Notes: a model not told the origin generated them from the letters alone. A stretch of 64,000 nucleotides of DNA from Alphaproteobacteria bacterium (GCA_030428565.1 JAUIDR010000002.1:1-64000), one strand, 5' to 3'. Numbered from the stretch's first letter, positions 1 through 9,279 are shown. Translations and numbers: made by a program.

Positions 1-667
1 TAACGCCAGCAGACAGGCCGCCAGCGGTTGCGCCGATAGAACCAGCCAGAGTTTCGTCTTGAGCCGTCAGTCCCAGATCGATGGTGATGCCGCCCAGGTC
101 AGCTGAGTAGCCGAGGCCCAAAGACCAGTTGGCGTCGTCGTCAACAGACGCTTCGAAGTCTAGGCCAACGAAAGAGTTAGAGTAAAAGACCTGCTCTGCT
201 TCCAGAACTGAGTAGTGGTCGACTTCCAGAGCGCCAGGGATTACGGGCGTGTGCAGCTGGTTAGCAGCTTCGTTTGCGTCGCCAGTGTCACCCATCTTCA
301 CGTTACCCAGAGCTGAGTTGATGAAGACGTAGCCGTCGTTGAACTGAACAACGTCGCCGATTAGGTAGTCGTTGTAGAAGCCGTTCAACTGCTGGCCAAC
401 GAGCACAACTTCATTTTCATCAGACTGATACAAGTCCAACTCGAAGTGCATGCCGTATTCCAGGCCTGACTTGGTTGAGTTTGAGTAATCGAAGTTCAAA
501 CGACCATCAACGCCGAAGTCCAGGTCCTGGACCTGCGCGTCTTCTGCGTCGTAGTTTTCGCCGTAAGCGGCTTCAAACTCCAAAAAGCCGCCAACCGTCA
601 GGTCTTGTGCCGCAGCAACGCCTGCAAATGCAACAACAGCAGTTGTCGCTAACAGTAGCTTTTTAAT
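1..667 (-). CDS. Outer membrane porin, 5' part (runs off the left edge), ATT start
   Basis: Reading the minus strand leftward from 667 gives a Sec signal peptide (KKLLLATTAVVAFAGVAAA, cleaved before QDLTVGG) followed by about 200 residues rich in alternating beta-strand-type sequence, Tyr, Asp and Gly, with no stop before the window edge. This is the pattern of roseobacter-type trimeric porins that let small solutes cross the outer membrane. The apparent start codon is ATT at 667-665. It lies 7 nt after a clean Shine-Dalgarno AGGAG (679-675) and gives the expected M-K-K signal start. The nearest in-frame canonical codon upstream is a GTG at 742-740, which would add 25 charged residues before the signal peptide. 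The family call is from composition and signal peptide only. Confidence 0.75.
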   Translation of the reverse strand, partial: MKKLLLATTAVVAFAGVAAAQDLTVGGFLEFEAAYGENYDAEDAQVQDLDFGVDGRLNFDYSNSTKSGLEYGMHFELDLYQSDENEVVLVGQQLNGFYNDYLIGDVVQFNDGYVFINSALGNVKMGDTGDANEAANQLHTPVIPGALEVDHYSVLEAEQVFYSNSFVGLDFEASVDDDANWSLGLGYSADLGGITIDLGLTAQDETLAGSIGATAGGLSAGV

Positions 668-1484
668 GTGGTATCTCCTATCGGGAAAGGTCCGTCTATC
701 GCAGGCGTTCTGTCTGCGCCCGTCTTTGGTTTATTAGGCACCTCTACTGCGCTGAGTTCGAGCCTTTCTGTGCCATTTATGCGACTTTTCCAGCCAAGTG
801 TTGCACAAATGGCACAAAACCCATCGTTTAGATAGCTCGCGACTCAAAGATTGGGCTTTCCTGCAGTATTTGAAGAGACATCCAACGGGTAGCATCGATG
901 GCGCGCTCTCAACCATTAGTTGATAGCTTGCTGCTGCCTCGCACGTCAGTCTCATCGCTCGCTTTGTGGCGAAGCGCTCGAATTAGCGTCGATAGTCTAA
1001 ACGCTCTTATCACGGCCAAGGACGTCTAGCCCAAGCTGCAACCGCGTCATCCTTGCTTTGATCCCCTTTGGCGGCGCGTGGCGGCTCATCGCAATTTGGG
1101 GATTGGTGGCGTTGCTCTAGAGTATAGCTTTGTTTTGGGCCGTTCTAATCTTGGGCTTGGCCGCCGTCTGTGCATGGCGCTTCGTCTTCGACTGGCAAGA
1201 TTCGCCCGACCCAGGCCAGACCTCAGCGTCAGAAGAATGCCCTCGCCCTGGATAGCCCCTTCCCGGTGCAGGCCGCAAACAGGCCCCCTAGACAGGCCCC
1301 CTAGACAGGCGCCAAGTGCAGGCCCCAATTTAGGCCGAGATCGGGCTAGAAATCAGACCCCGAGGCCAAGCGATAACCAGCCCCATCACCGACGGCGCGC
1401 ACCAGCGACAAGCACCGAATTGAGCGCTCATGTTGGGTGGCAGCGAGGAACCCCGACGGCAGGCGACCGGGGCGCTGCTGTCTT
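668..1484. other. Gene-poor gap between porin and peptide transporter
   Basis: About 800 bases without a convincing gene. The left part should hold the porin promoter and leader. A 13-bp direct repeat lies at 1279-1311. A short reading frame at 1130-1255 (TTG start, 41 residues, one hydrophobic stretch then an acidic tail) follows another hydrophobic stretch in the same frame that is closed by an amber codon at about 1118. Together they may be a decayed small membrane protein, but I do not call a gene. Confidence 0.5.
1279..1311. repeat. 13-bp direct repeat, two and a half copies
   Basis: The unit ACAGGCCCCCTAG occurs at 1279-1291 and 1292-1304 and starts a third time at 1305. It lies downstream of the ABC ATPase stop at 1485. 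It belongs to the group of short GC-rich tandem repeats seen in several other gaps of this window. Confidence 0.8.
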
Positions 1485-3611
1485 CTAGGCCGCCTCTGAG
1501 GCTTCGGGCACCATAATCACCGGCTCCATGCGGGCCAAGATTTCTTCGGCCAAGTGGCACTTGATCTGATGGCCGTCCGCCATGGTCTTGTAGCCCGGCA
1601 CCTCGGACTCGCACTTGCTCGCAATATCCGGGTTGGCGCGCTTATGCGGACAACGCGTTTGGAAGGGGCAACCGCTCGGCGGATTGACCGCAGAAGGAAT
1701 ATCGCCCTCCAAAATGATGTGCCGCTTTTGCACCTTGGTATCGGCGATCGGCACCGCCGACAGCAGCGCTTCGGTGTAGGGGTGATAGGGCGGTGAGAAA
1801 ATCTGCTCGGTCGTGCCCTGCTCCATAATATGGCCCAGGTACATCACAACGATCCGATCCGACAGATAGCGCACCACCGACAGGTCATGCGAGATAAACA
1901 GCAGCGTCGTGCGATGCTCGCGTTGAATTTCCATCAGCAGCTGCGTGACCGCCGCTTGCACCGACACATCAAGCGCCGAGACGGGCTCGTCGGCGATCAC
2001 CACCGAGGGATTGCCCGCAAAAGCGCGCGCAATGCCCACGCGCTGCTTTTGACCACCGGAGAGCTGACGCGGCATGCGCTTGGCAAAATCACGCGGCAGC
2101 TTGACGATATCCAACAGCTCCAGAACGCGCTGCTGGGCCTCCTTCTTCGACTGCACCTTGCCAAAGCGACGAATAACACGCTCGATCTGCGCGCCGACGG
2201 TATGCGAAGGGTTTAAGGTGTCGAAGGGGTTCTGGAAGACCATTTGCAGGCCCGCCACCAGATCAACATCACGTTCTTGCACCGGCTGGCCGCCAATTTC
2301 TGCCGAGCGCAGCATAATGGTACCGTCGGTCGCGGTCTCCAGGCCCATCAGAACCTTAGCGAACGTCGACTTGCCACAGCCAGACTCGCCCACGATAGCC
2401 ACCGTCTCTGCCTCGTGCGCATCGAACGACAAGGTCTCATTCGCCTTGACCGAACGGGTCGCACCGCCAAAGGGCCCCGAGGGAATCTCGTAGTACTTTT
2501 TAAGCGTATCGACTTTCAACACCACCTCGCCGATATCGGTGGGCTCGTTGATCGGCGCTTCGGGCTTATAGCTGGCCCAGTCGATCTCTTCCAACCGGGC
2601 ACAGCGCACCCCGCGATTGTTGTCATCGGACGAGCGGAACATCTTGATATCGCCCTGGTCACAGACACCGGATTGAAAGAAATCACAGCGCGGACCGAAA
2701 TTACAGCCCCGAGGACGTTCGTGCGGCAGCGGCAACTGCCCACGGATGGGCAGCAAGGGTCGGGCGTTTTTGTCCGATGTCGGCAAAGCAATGGCGCTAA
2801 ACAAGCCGCGCGTGTAGGGGTGGCGCATGTCGTCAAACACCTCTGCCACGGTGCCGGTTTCAACCGCCTCGCCCGAGTACATGACCGTAATGCGCTCGCA
2901 AGTCTCAAGGATGAGACCCAGGTTGTGCGAGATGTAGATCATTGAAGTACCGAACTTTCCGGCGATCTCCTTAATCAGCTCAACGATGCCAGCCTCAACC
3001 GTCACATCCAGGGCGGTCGTTGGTTCGTCGAGCAACAGCAGCTTGGGATTGGACAACAACGCCATAGCAATAACGACACGCTGTTGTTGGCCACCAGAGA
3101 TCTGGTGCGGATAGGCGTTCATGATGCGCTTAGGGTCAGGCAAGCGCACGTCGGCGAGCATTTTCTCAGCGCGATCCCAGGCCTCTCTGCTCGACACACC
3201 TTCGTGCTGCATCGGCACTTCCATCAGCTGGCGGCTGATTTTCATCGAGGGGTTCAGTGAGGCCATGGGCTCTTGGTAGACCATGGAAATCGCCGAGCCG
3301 CGGATATCCTCTAGCTCTTTTTGGCTCATGGTGCGCATGTCGCGACCGTTGAACAGCACCTCACCACCAACGATGGCGCCGTTCTTGCCCATGTGCTGCA
3401 TGATGGCGAGCGCCACCGTTGACTTACCGCAGCCGGACTCGCCAACAATGCCGTGGGCCTCGCCGGGCATGAGCGTCAGGTTGAAATCAACGACCGCCGG
3501 GATTTCACCGGCGCGCGTGAAGTAGGAAATGCAGAGGTCGCGACACTCCAAAATTGGGGTTTGAGCGTCACCTTGACCAGCAGCTGGGCTGGCAACATGA
3601 TTGTCGGTCAT
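1485..3611 (-). CDS. Peptide/opine-type ABC transporter, fused double ATP-binding protein
   Basis: 708 residues holding two complete ABC ATPase domains of the Dpp/Opp/GsiA class on one chain, the energising subunit of the importer encoded by the next three genes. The first domain has Walker A GESGCGKST (about residues 57-65), signature SGGQQQRV and Walker B LLLLDEPTTALD. The second has GESGCGKSTF, SGGQKQRV and VVIADEPVSALD. Each domain is followed by an oligopeptide-transporter C-terminal segment (HPYTRGLFSAI and HPYTEALLSAV) with a Cys-containing motif (RGCNFGPRCDF, SGCPFQTRCPH) as in DppD/DppF. It is the last gene of a four-gene minus-strand operon, 11 nt after the permease stop. The substrate cannot be told from the sequence. 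The methylated-amine genes nearby make peptides or modified amines plausible. Confidence 0.93.
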   Translation of the reverse strand: MTDNHVASPAAGQGDAQTPILECRDLCISYFTRAGEIPAVVDFNLTLMPGEAHGIVGESGCGKSTVALAIMQHMGKNGAIVGGEVLFNGRDMRTMSQKELEDIRGSAISMVYQEPMASLNPSMKISRQLMEVPMQHEGVSSREAWDRAEKMLADVRLPDPKRIMNAYPHQISGGQQQRVVIAMALLSNPKLLLLDEPTTALDVTVEAGIVELIKEIAGKFGTSMIYISHNLGLILETCERITVMYSGEAVETGTVAEVFDDMRHPYTRGLFSAIALPTSDKNARPLLPIRGQLPLPHERPRGCNFGPRCDFFQSGVCDQGDIKMFRSSDDNNRGVRCARLEEIDWASYKPEAPINEPTDIGEVVLKVDTLKKYYEIPSGPFGGATRSVKANETLSFDAHEAETVAIVGESGCGKSTFAKVLMGLETATDGTIMLRSAEIGGQPVQERDVDLVAGLQMVFQNPFDTLNPSHTVGAQIERVIRRFGKVQSKKEAQQRVLELLDIVKLPRDFAKRMPRQLSGGQKQRVGIARAFAGNPSVVIADEPVSALDVSVQAAVTQLLMEIQREHRTTLLFISHDLSVVRYLSDRIVVMYLGHIMEQGTTEQIFSPPYHPYTEALLSAVPIADTKVQKRHIILEGDIPSAVNPPSGCPFQTRCPHKRANPDIASKCESEVPGYKTMADGHQIKCHLAEEILARMEPVIMVPEASEAA

Positions 3612-3622
3612 CGCTTGTCTCC

Positions 3623-4978
3623 TTAGTCCTTGAGGCTCATTTCACGCAGACCGTCGGCCAGCATGTTGATGCCCAATACCAACGACATGAGCGCAAGGGC
3701 GGGCGGAATTACCATATGGGGATAGGAACGCGCACCACCGCGCCCGATATTGATCATGGTTCCCCAATCGGGGCTGGTGGGCTCCAAGCCCAGACCGAAG
3801 AAACCCAAGGTTCCCAACAGAATGATGGTATAGCCAATCCGCAGCGCCGCATCGACGATGAGCGGGCCACGCACGTTGGGCAAGATCTCAAAGATCATGA
3901 TATACCAGGTGTTTTCCCCGCGGGTCTGCGCTGCGGCCACGTAGTCGCGCTCTTTGGTGTCCAGCGTCAGACCGCGCACCAGCCGGAAGATGCCCGGCGC
4001 AGAAGCAAAACACACCGCGATAAAGACGTTCAGCGCTGCGTCGCGAGGGATGAAGAGGTTGTTCACCATACCTTCAATCTCATTGAACTTCTGGCTGCCC
4101 ACCTCGCCAAACAGGCCTGCAACGACAGGCGCGATGAGCCCCAGATCTGGCAATGAAAAGGCCACGCGCGAATAAATGAAACCAAGGACCGGCACCAATA
4201 TCACGGTCAACACGGCCAGCTTGCGATCCCCACAATTCATAACGCGTGAGATGAAGAAGGCGGCCCAAGCGGCCATAACCAACCAACCCAGGAGGCTGAA
4301 CCAGGAGCCCAAAATCCAGGCCAGTACGATGGCCACCGGCAACAGCAGTGTCGCCAACAACAGGCCCGTTCGTCCTGCCTTGCCGTAGAGACCGAAGGCC
4401 GCCACTACAACAAAGGCCACCGGCGCGAAGCCAAGAACTCCCAAGAGCGTCGGTATGAGCGGGCCATCGCGCGCAATCAAAACGATCAAGATAAACAGCA
4501 AGATCACCGGGAAGGCCAAAATGGCGTTGGCCAAAAAGGAAAGGATAGCGTCGGTCTTGCGCCCGAAGTAGCCCGCTGGCAAACCGGCGACGATGCCAAC
4601 AACGAAAGCCAAGGCGGTGGCAGTCACCGAAATGGGGATAACAACCCGTGCGCCGTAAAATAGGCGGCCAAAGATATCGCGCCCGGCAACATCACCGCCC
4701 AAAATTGCGATGATACCGTCTCTGCTTACCGCGCCGGGGCCTTTCTTACGCAAGGCCACGGATTGCGCTTCGGGGTCAAAATCGGTCACGATGCCCGCGA
4801 AAATGGCGGCAAAGATCCAGAACAGGCAAATATAGAGACCGATGAGCCCGATGGGGTTTTCATAGAGCTTTCCGTAGAGGCCGGTATATTGGCGGGTCGG
4901 CCACGAGATGATGAACACCCCCGCCAGGGCAAACCAAATAGGCCACAAATCACTGAGGGCTTTGATAAGCAATTCCAT
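3623..4978 (-). CDS. Peptide-type ABC transporter permease (DppC-like, enlarged)
   Basis: 451 residues, well above the usual 280-310 for DppC. The N-terminal part carries the OppC-type N-terminal segment and the start of the permease domain (GGDVAGRDIFGRLFYGARV, residues about 95-112). The C-terminal part carries the ATPase-coupling loop (RLVRGLTLDTKERDYVAAAQTRGENTWYIMIFEILPN is split here as residues 332-369) and the final helices (LGFFGLGLEPTSPDWGTMI). Between them, at about residues 172-312, is an extra stretch with several hydrophobic helices not found in ordinary DppC. Product: integral inner-membrane channel subunit pairing with the adjacent DppB-like protein. It lies 15 nt downstream of that gene. 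Confidence 0.9.
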   Translation of the reverse strand: MELLIKALSDLWPIWFALAGVFIISWPTRQYTGLYGKLYENPIGLIGLYICLFWIFAAIFAGIVTDFDPEAQSVALRKKGPGAVSRDGIIAILGGDVAGRDIFGRLFYGARVVIPISVTATALAFVVGIVAGLPAGYFGRKTDAILSFLANAILAFPVILLFILIVLIARDGPLIPTLLGVLGFAPVAFVVVAAFGLYGKAGRTGLLLATLLLPVAIVLAWILGSWFSLLGWLVMAAWAAFFISRVMNCGDRKLAVLTVILVPVLGFIYSRVAFSLPDLGLIAPVVAGLFGEVGSQKFNEIEGMVNNLFIPRDAALNVFIAVCFASAPGIFRLVRGLTLDTKERDYVAAAQTRGENTWYIMIFEILPNVRGPLIVDAALRIGYTIILLGTLGFFGLGLEPTSPDWGTMINIGRGGARSYPHMVIPPALALMSLVLGINMLADGLREMSLKD

Positions 4979-4993
4979 TGTTCTTTTCCCCTC

Positions 4994-6040
4994 TTAGCGC
5001 AGTCGCAGTCTTGGATTGAGCAGCACGTAACCCAAATCTGAAATCAATTGGGTCAGCAGAACCACCACGACCGACACAATGGAACAGGCCATAATCATAT
5101 TGAAATCCATATTGGTGGAGGCAACGAACAGCGCTTGCCCGAAGCCCTTATAGGCGAACATGACCTCCACGATCACAACGCCGGTCAGCATCCAGGGGAA
5201 CTGCAGCATAATGACGGTAAAGGGCGCGATCAGAGCATTGCGTAGCGCGTGGCGGCGGATGACTGTGCCGCGTGGCAAGCCCTTCAAGATTGCCGTTCGC
5301 ACGTATTGAGAACTCATGACTTCCGCCATGGACGCGCGGGTCATGCGCGCGATATAGCCGACGCCGTAGACCACCATGGTCAGGACCGGCAAGAACAGAT
5401 CTTCAAAGCTGATCCCGTTGCGCATATTGGCAACCGCCTTGAAATAAAAGCTATCCAAGGTAGCGTACTGGCCGGTCGATATCCAGGTCGGAATATCGGG
5501 TATGTGATTGAAAATATGGTATTTTCTTGAAGCCAGCGCCACCATGAACAAGATGCCAGAAATATATTCTGGTGTCGCCGTCGTCATAATCGATAGCGTC
5601 GATAAGCCCCGGTCACGAAGGGAGCCCTCCCGGACTCCGGCGAATATCCCGATCAGCAGCGCCACCGGCACCATGATCAAAAAGACCCAAAAGGCGAGGA
5701 TGCCGGTTGCATAGAGGCGCTCGTTGATCACCCCCCACTTGTTGCGGCCCGCTTCGGCATCATAGCCAAAGATGTGGCGGCGGAACACGGCGGATTCACC
5801 CCAGTCGCCAACGGCAAAACCAGACAGCCACTCGCCATAACGCACCACGAGCGGTTTCGTTAGCACGTTGTCGGCGACCCAGGAATCCAGGTCTTCGGCA
5901 GGGGTTTGGGGACCAAGCTCATTAATAGCAATCGCACGAAGCGTATTCTGATTGGTATTGATGAGCGTGAAGATCGTCGCGGTGAGCACCAAGATCGTCA
6001 CAAAGGCTAGCAAGATGCGGCGGAATGCAAAGGCGAGCAC
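4994..6040 (-). CDS. Peptide-type ABC transporter permease (DppB-like)
   Basis: 348 residues. The N-terminal transmembrane helix (FAFRRILLAFVTILVLTATIF) and the C-terminal permease domain with coupling loop (MAEVMSSQYVRTAILKGLPRGTVIRRHALRNAL) match the DppB/OppB family. The end is typical (LISDLGYVLLNPRLRLR). It forms the membrane channel with the 3623-4978 protein. It is separated from the upstream binding-protein gene by 93 nt that contain a strong minus-strand terminator hairpin, so it is probably transcribed by partial read-through and made in smaller amounts than the binding protein. Confidence 0.92.
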   Translation of the reverse strand: MLAFAFRRILLAFVTILVLTATIFTLINTNQNTLRAIAINELGPQTPAEDLDSWVADNVLTKPLVVRYGEWLSGFAVGDWGESAVFRRHIFGYDAEAGRNKWGVINERLYATGILAFWVFLIMVPVALLIGIFAGVREGSLRDRGLSTLSIMTTATPEYISGILFMVALASRKYHIFNHIPDIPTWISTGQYATLDSFYFKAVANMRNGISFEDLFLPVLTMVVYGVGYIARMTRASMAEVMSSQYVRTAILKGLPRGTVIRRHALRNALIAPFTVIMLQFPWMLTGVVIVEVMFAYKGFGQALFVASTNMDFNMIMACSIVSVVVVLLTQLISDLGYVLLNPRLRLR

Positions 6041-6081
6041 GGGAATTGACCTCTAGCCGTTGGAATTTGGAAAACGGATGT

Positions 6082-6117
6082 AAAAAAAAGGAGGCAAGGG
6101 CTTGCCCTCGCCTCCTT
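6082..6117 (-). terminator. Intra-operon hairpin terminator after the binding-protein gene
   Basis: On the minus strand the 8-bp stem AAGGAGGC/GCCTCCTT (6117-6110 with 6095-6088) encloses a second AGGGC/GCCCT pairing and is followed by eight T residues (6089-6082). It lies between the binding protein (stop at 6134) and the first permease (start 6040). This is a common way to make more binding protein than permease. Confidence 0.85.
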
Positions 6118-6133
6118 GATGTCGGCGCAAACC

Positions 6134-7774
6134 TTAGGCGTCCAGCCACACTTTCTCAAAGTGGTGCTCGAATGCCTGGTGCATGCGGAAGCCCTGAACC
6201 TCGGGGGTCGAGTGGGCGAACAATGAACGCCAGTACGGCTGAATCATAATCGCGTCGTCCTGCAGCATGGCTTCGATTTTGGCCATGATCGCGCGGCGTG
6301 CTTCCACGTCGGCGGTCGCCTCAGCCTTATCCAACAGGGCGTCGAATTCAGGGTTGTTGTAGGCGGTCTCGTTCCACTTCACGCCAGAGCGGTAAGCCAG
6401 CGACAGCACTTGCGTGCCCAGCGGACGACCGTTCCAGTTGGTTGAAGAGAATGAGTGTGTGGTCCAGTTGGTCCAGAAGGTAGAACCTGGCATCACGATA
6501 CGATTGATGTTCAGGCCCGCTTCTTCCAACTGAGCGCCCACAGCGTCGGTTGTCAGCAGGCGATAGCCCGCGTCCAGCGAGTAGAGGTCAAGCGTGGTTC
6601 CGGCAAAGCCAAGATCCGCGATTTCTTTCTTGGCGGCTTCCATATCGCGAGAGATCGGCGGCAGCTTAGCGTACTCTTCGTGCATAGGACCAACGTGGTG
6701 GTTTTCAGCCACAAGACCCAAGCCGTTGTTACCCAACGCCAGTAGGTCTTCGTTGGATACAGCCTTAACAATCGCTTGACGCAGCGCTTTGTTGTCGTAG
6801 GGCGCAGTATCGGTGTGCATGCGCACAACGATGGTGGCACCGGTAGCAACTTCGTAGCGCTCAAAGCCCAGGTCATCCATAGTGGCGACTTGCTCGGCGT
6901 CGGTCTGGAAGTTCAGGTGAACTTCGCCCGCTTCGAAGGCACCCACTTCGGCGGCAGGGTCTGTACCAAAGTCGATGTAGTCGATGCCGTCCAGGTAGAC
7001 GTCACCGCCCCACCATGCGTGGTCGTCGTTGCGATCCAAAGACGCGCCAACCTCGGGCTCGTAGTTGGTCAGGCGGAATGGGCCAGTGCCCACGCCTTCG
7101 CTGACAGACTTGCCAGGATACTGGATCAGAGCCGGATAGTCTGACATGCCTGCGATGACAGAAATGTCGGGCTTGATCAGGTTCAAGGTCACAGTGCCGG
7201 CTGCGTCGTCGGCGACGATAGAGCCTGCCTTGGCTTTGTTGGTGTCGGGGTCGATCAGCGAGGCGACACGAGCGGCCATTGAGTTGCCGTCAACGTCGGC
7301 TTCGGCCCAACGCTCGATGTTCCAAGCCACCTGAGATGCCGTCAGGGCTTCACCATTGTTCCACATAACCCCTTCGCGAACGCTTAGGACATATTGCGTG
7401 GCATCCGCGTTTGCAGTCCAGCCAGACAGCAGGTGCGGCGTAAAGGTGAAGTCCGGGGTCCAACGAACCAGCGGCTCCAGGAAGTGGCGCGCGACGTTGC
7501 CCAATTCGGACCAGTCAAAGATGCGCGCATCGGTGAAGTTGGCCTTGATGATCATAGAGACCTTCAGACGGCCGCCTTGCTTAGCGTGGCTGGCCGCTTC
7601 TGCTGCAGGGGCAGCCAGACCCAGCATGCCATAGGCTGCGGTCGCGGTCACACCCAGTGCAGTAGCCTGCGCCAGGAATTCGCGGCGGCTCAAACGACCT
7701 TCGCGAGCGGCTTTGGCAAAGCCCTCGACAGAAGGGTGCAGCGGCGCCCCGGTAAGAGTTCTCTTATCTACCAT
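6134..7774 (-). CDS. Peptide-type ABC transporter substrate-binding protein, Tat-exported
   Basis: 546 residues from the ATG at 7774, which has GGAGA about 10 nt upstream; a further in-frame start upstream at 7837 is less likely. A twin-arginine motif SRREFL (residues 29-34) is followed by a hydrophobic segment ending in APAAEA, so the protein is likely exported folded by Tat. The mature part is a family-5 solute-binding protein (SBP_bac_5): LEPLVRWTPDFTFTPHL, GVMWNNGEALTASQVAWNIERW and VGTGPFRLTNYEP. It binds the substrate in the periplasm and hands it to the permeases encoded downstream. First gene of the operon. Ligand not predictable. Confidence 0.93.
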   Translation of the reverse strand: MVDKRTLTGAPLHPSVEGFAKAAREGRLSRREFLAQATALGVTATAAYGMLGLAAPAAEAASHAKQGGRLKVSMIIKANFTDARIFDWSELGNVARHFLEPLVRWTPDFTFTPHLLSGWTANADATQYVLSVREGVMWNNGEALTASQVAWNIERWAEADVDGNSMAARVASLIDPDTNKAKAGSIVADDAAGTVTLNLIKPDISVIAGMSDYPALIQYPGKSVSEGVGTGPFRLTNYEPEVGASLDRNDDHAWWGGDVYLDGIDYIDFGTDPAAEVGAFEAGEVHLNFQTDAEQVATMDDLGFERYEVATGATIVVRMHTDTAPYDNKALRQAIVKAVSNEDLLALGNNGLGLVAENHHVGPMHEEYAKLPPISRDMEAAKKEIADLGFAGTTLDLYSLDAGYRLLTTDAVGAQLEEAGLNINRIVMPGSTFWTNWTTHSFSSTNWNGRPLGTQVLSLAYRSGVKWNETAYNNPEFDALLDKAEATADVEARRAIMAKIEAMLQDDAIMIQPYWRSLFAHSTPEVQGFRMHQAFEHHFEKVWLDA

Positions 7775-8223
7775 TAGAGTATGTCTCCATGTTGCTTTGG
7801 TGGTCGCTACAGGACCAATCTTATACATTTGCGACACCGCACCCCGTCGCCTTCAGGCAAATTGCGTGCGAGTCATGCAAAAGTCGTAACGCGCCCATTA
7901 CCCAAACGCAACCCTCAAAGGCGCACGCGCCAACTTGCCAGGCTCGATTTTGGTTCTAATCTGAGGATAAGCGGTCAAAATAAGACAATTCATTTCGCAA
8001 ATATGGCATTGGGGGCAATTTCCAGGCGTGAACCGCCGCACTCCAAGCCGCGGCCACACAGCCCATCACAAGAGCGTAGAGCTTTCTAACGCCCTGTTGC
8101 GACCACCGCTAAGGCGCATCGGGTCGCCCGATCCAGCCCTCCCGGGTCAGGACGCCAGGCGACCGCTGACAGGGCCGACAGCAGCCAGACCAGAGCGGCC
8201 ACGGCCAGACCAGAGCGGCGATT
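7775..8223. other. Gap between binding-protein gene and GlxA regulator
   Basis: About 450 bases. It should hold the promoter of the transporter operon next to 7774. The far end, directly after the regulator stop, holds a 16-bp direct repeat (8184-8219). I see no gene and no clear operator in the rest. Confidence 0.5.
8184..8219. repeat. 16-bp direct repeat next to the regulator's stop codon
   Basis: GCCAGACCAGAGCGGC is present at 8184-8199 and again at 8204-8219, with a 20-bp period. It ends 4 bp before the stop codon (8224) of the GlxA-type regulator. It is one of several short repeats at gene ends in this window. Confidence 0.85.
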
Positions 8224-9279
8224 TCATTTGCTTTTGGGCAGGGCTGTGCGCTCGGCTTCGGGCCAATCCTTCGGCGGCGTCGACAGCGAGCGTGGCTTGC
8301 GATCCTCGCTTGGGCGAAGGCCAAAGATTTCGCGATACTTGCGGGCAAAGTGCGAGGCCGAATCAAAGCCACAAGCCAGCGATATCTCTGTGATCGGCAT
8401 GGAGGTCTGCCGCAACAGATTGCGCGCGCGTTCCAGGCGAAGCTTGAGATAAAATCGCGTGGGCGCGTCCCCCAGATTGTGCCGGAATAGCCGCTCGAGC
8501 TGGCGCGTAGACAAGCCGATCTGGTCCGCGATGTCGGATTTAGCGACCGGCTCCTCGACGGACTCCTCCATAATCCGCATGGCTTCGATCAAGCTGGGAT
8601 GAACGACCCCAAAGCGATGGCGAATATCGCTGCGTTGCAGCTCGTTCCCTTCGCGTTGGCGGCCATGCACGAATTGATCCGACACATCGGTGGCCAACTC
8701 CGCGCCGTATAGGTGGCGAATGACGTCCAGCATCATATCCATGGCCGCAATGCCGCCGCCCACCGTTACCCGGTTGCGATCCCAGACGAAAATTTCGCTG
8801 CGGTGATCGACGTGCGGATAGGTCTCTTGAAAGGACTCGGCGAACTGCCAATGCACCGTGCAAGCGTGATCATCCAACAATCCTGCTTTGGCCAGGACAA
8901 AGGTCCCGGTTGAAATGGCCCCCAGTGCTTTGCCGCGACGCTCAAAATTGCGCAGGAAATTGAACAGAGCATCGTCGCGAAAATCGCGCGCATCGGTGCC
9001 ACCACAGACCAGCACCATGTCGTACTCGTTCCCACGGCTCTCAGGGATTGATTTGGTCGCCAGCTCCAAGCCAGAGCTTGAATACATCATGCCGCCGACA
9101 TGAGAAATCAACTCCCACTCGAACAGCTTCATATTGGCGATCATGTTGGCGTTGCGCATCGGCTCCATGGCCGCACAAAAGGCCATGAGCGAAAAACTGG
9201 GCACGAGAACAAAGCCGACCCGATAGGGCTTTGATGGGGGCTGCACGGCAAAACTTTCCAAATTTAGGTCTTGGATCAA
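8224..9279 (-). CDS. GlxA-type AraC-family transcriptional regulator
   Basis: 351 residues. The N-terminal two thirds is a DJ-1/PfpI-like (class I glutamine amidotransferase-like) domain (YRVGFVLVPSFSLMAFCAAMEPMRNAN, here residues about 19-45, and GAISTGTFVLAKAGLLDD). The C-terminal third is an AraC double helix-turn-helix (IADQIGLSTRQLERLFR and ITEISLACGFDSASHFARKYREIFG). Relatives such as GbdR and CdhR sense glycine betaine, dimethylglycine or carnitine breakdown. Standing beside MttB and dimethylglycine-dehydrogenase-like genes, it is the obvious candidate activator of this cluster (inference). The start is a TTG at 9279, directly after a stop, since no ATG occurs before the conserved domain. 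Confidence 0.9.
   Translation of the reverse strand: MIQDLNLESFAVQPPSKPYRVGFVLVPSFSLMAFCAAMEPMRNANMIANMKLFEWELISHVGGMMYSSSGLELATKSIPESRGNEYDMVLVCGGTDARDFRDDALFNFLRNFERRGKALGAISTGTFVLAKAGLLDDHACTVHWQFAESFQETYPHVDHRSEIFVWDRNRVTVGGGIAAMDMMLDVIRHLYGAELATDVSDQFVHGRQREGNELQRSDIRHRFGVVHPSLIEAMRIMEESVEEPVAKSDIADQIGLSTRQLERLFRHNLGDAPTRFYLKLRLERARNLLRQTSMPITEISLACGFDSASHFARKYREIFGLRPSEDRKPRSLSTPPKDWPEAERTALPKSK

Noticed and set aside
1078-1488. Plus-strand open frame of 136 residues in the gap next to the transporter
   Set aside because: It is Arg/Pro-rich, has no motif and overlaps the 13-bp repeat; GC-rich noncoding DNA gives such frames.
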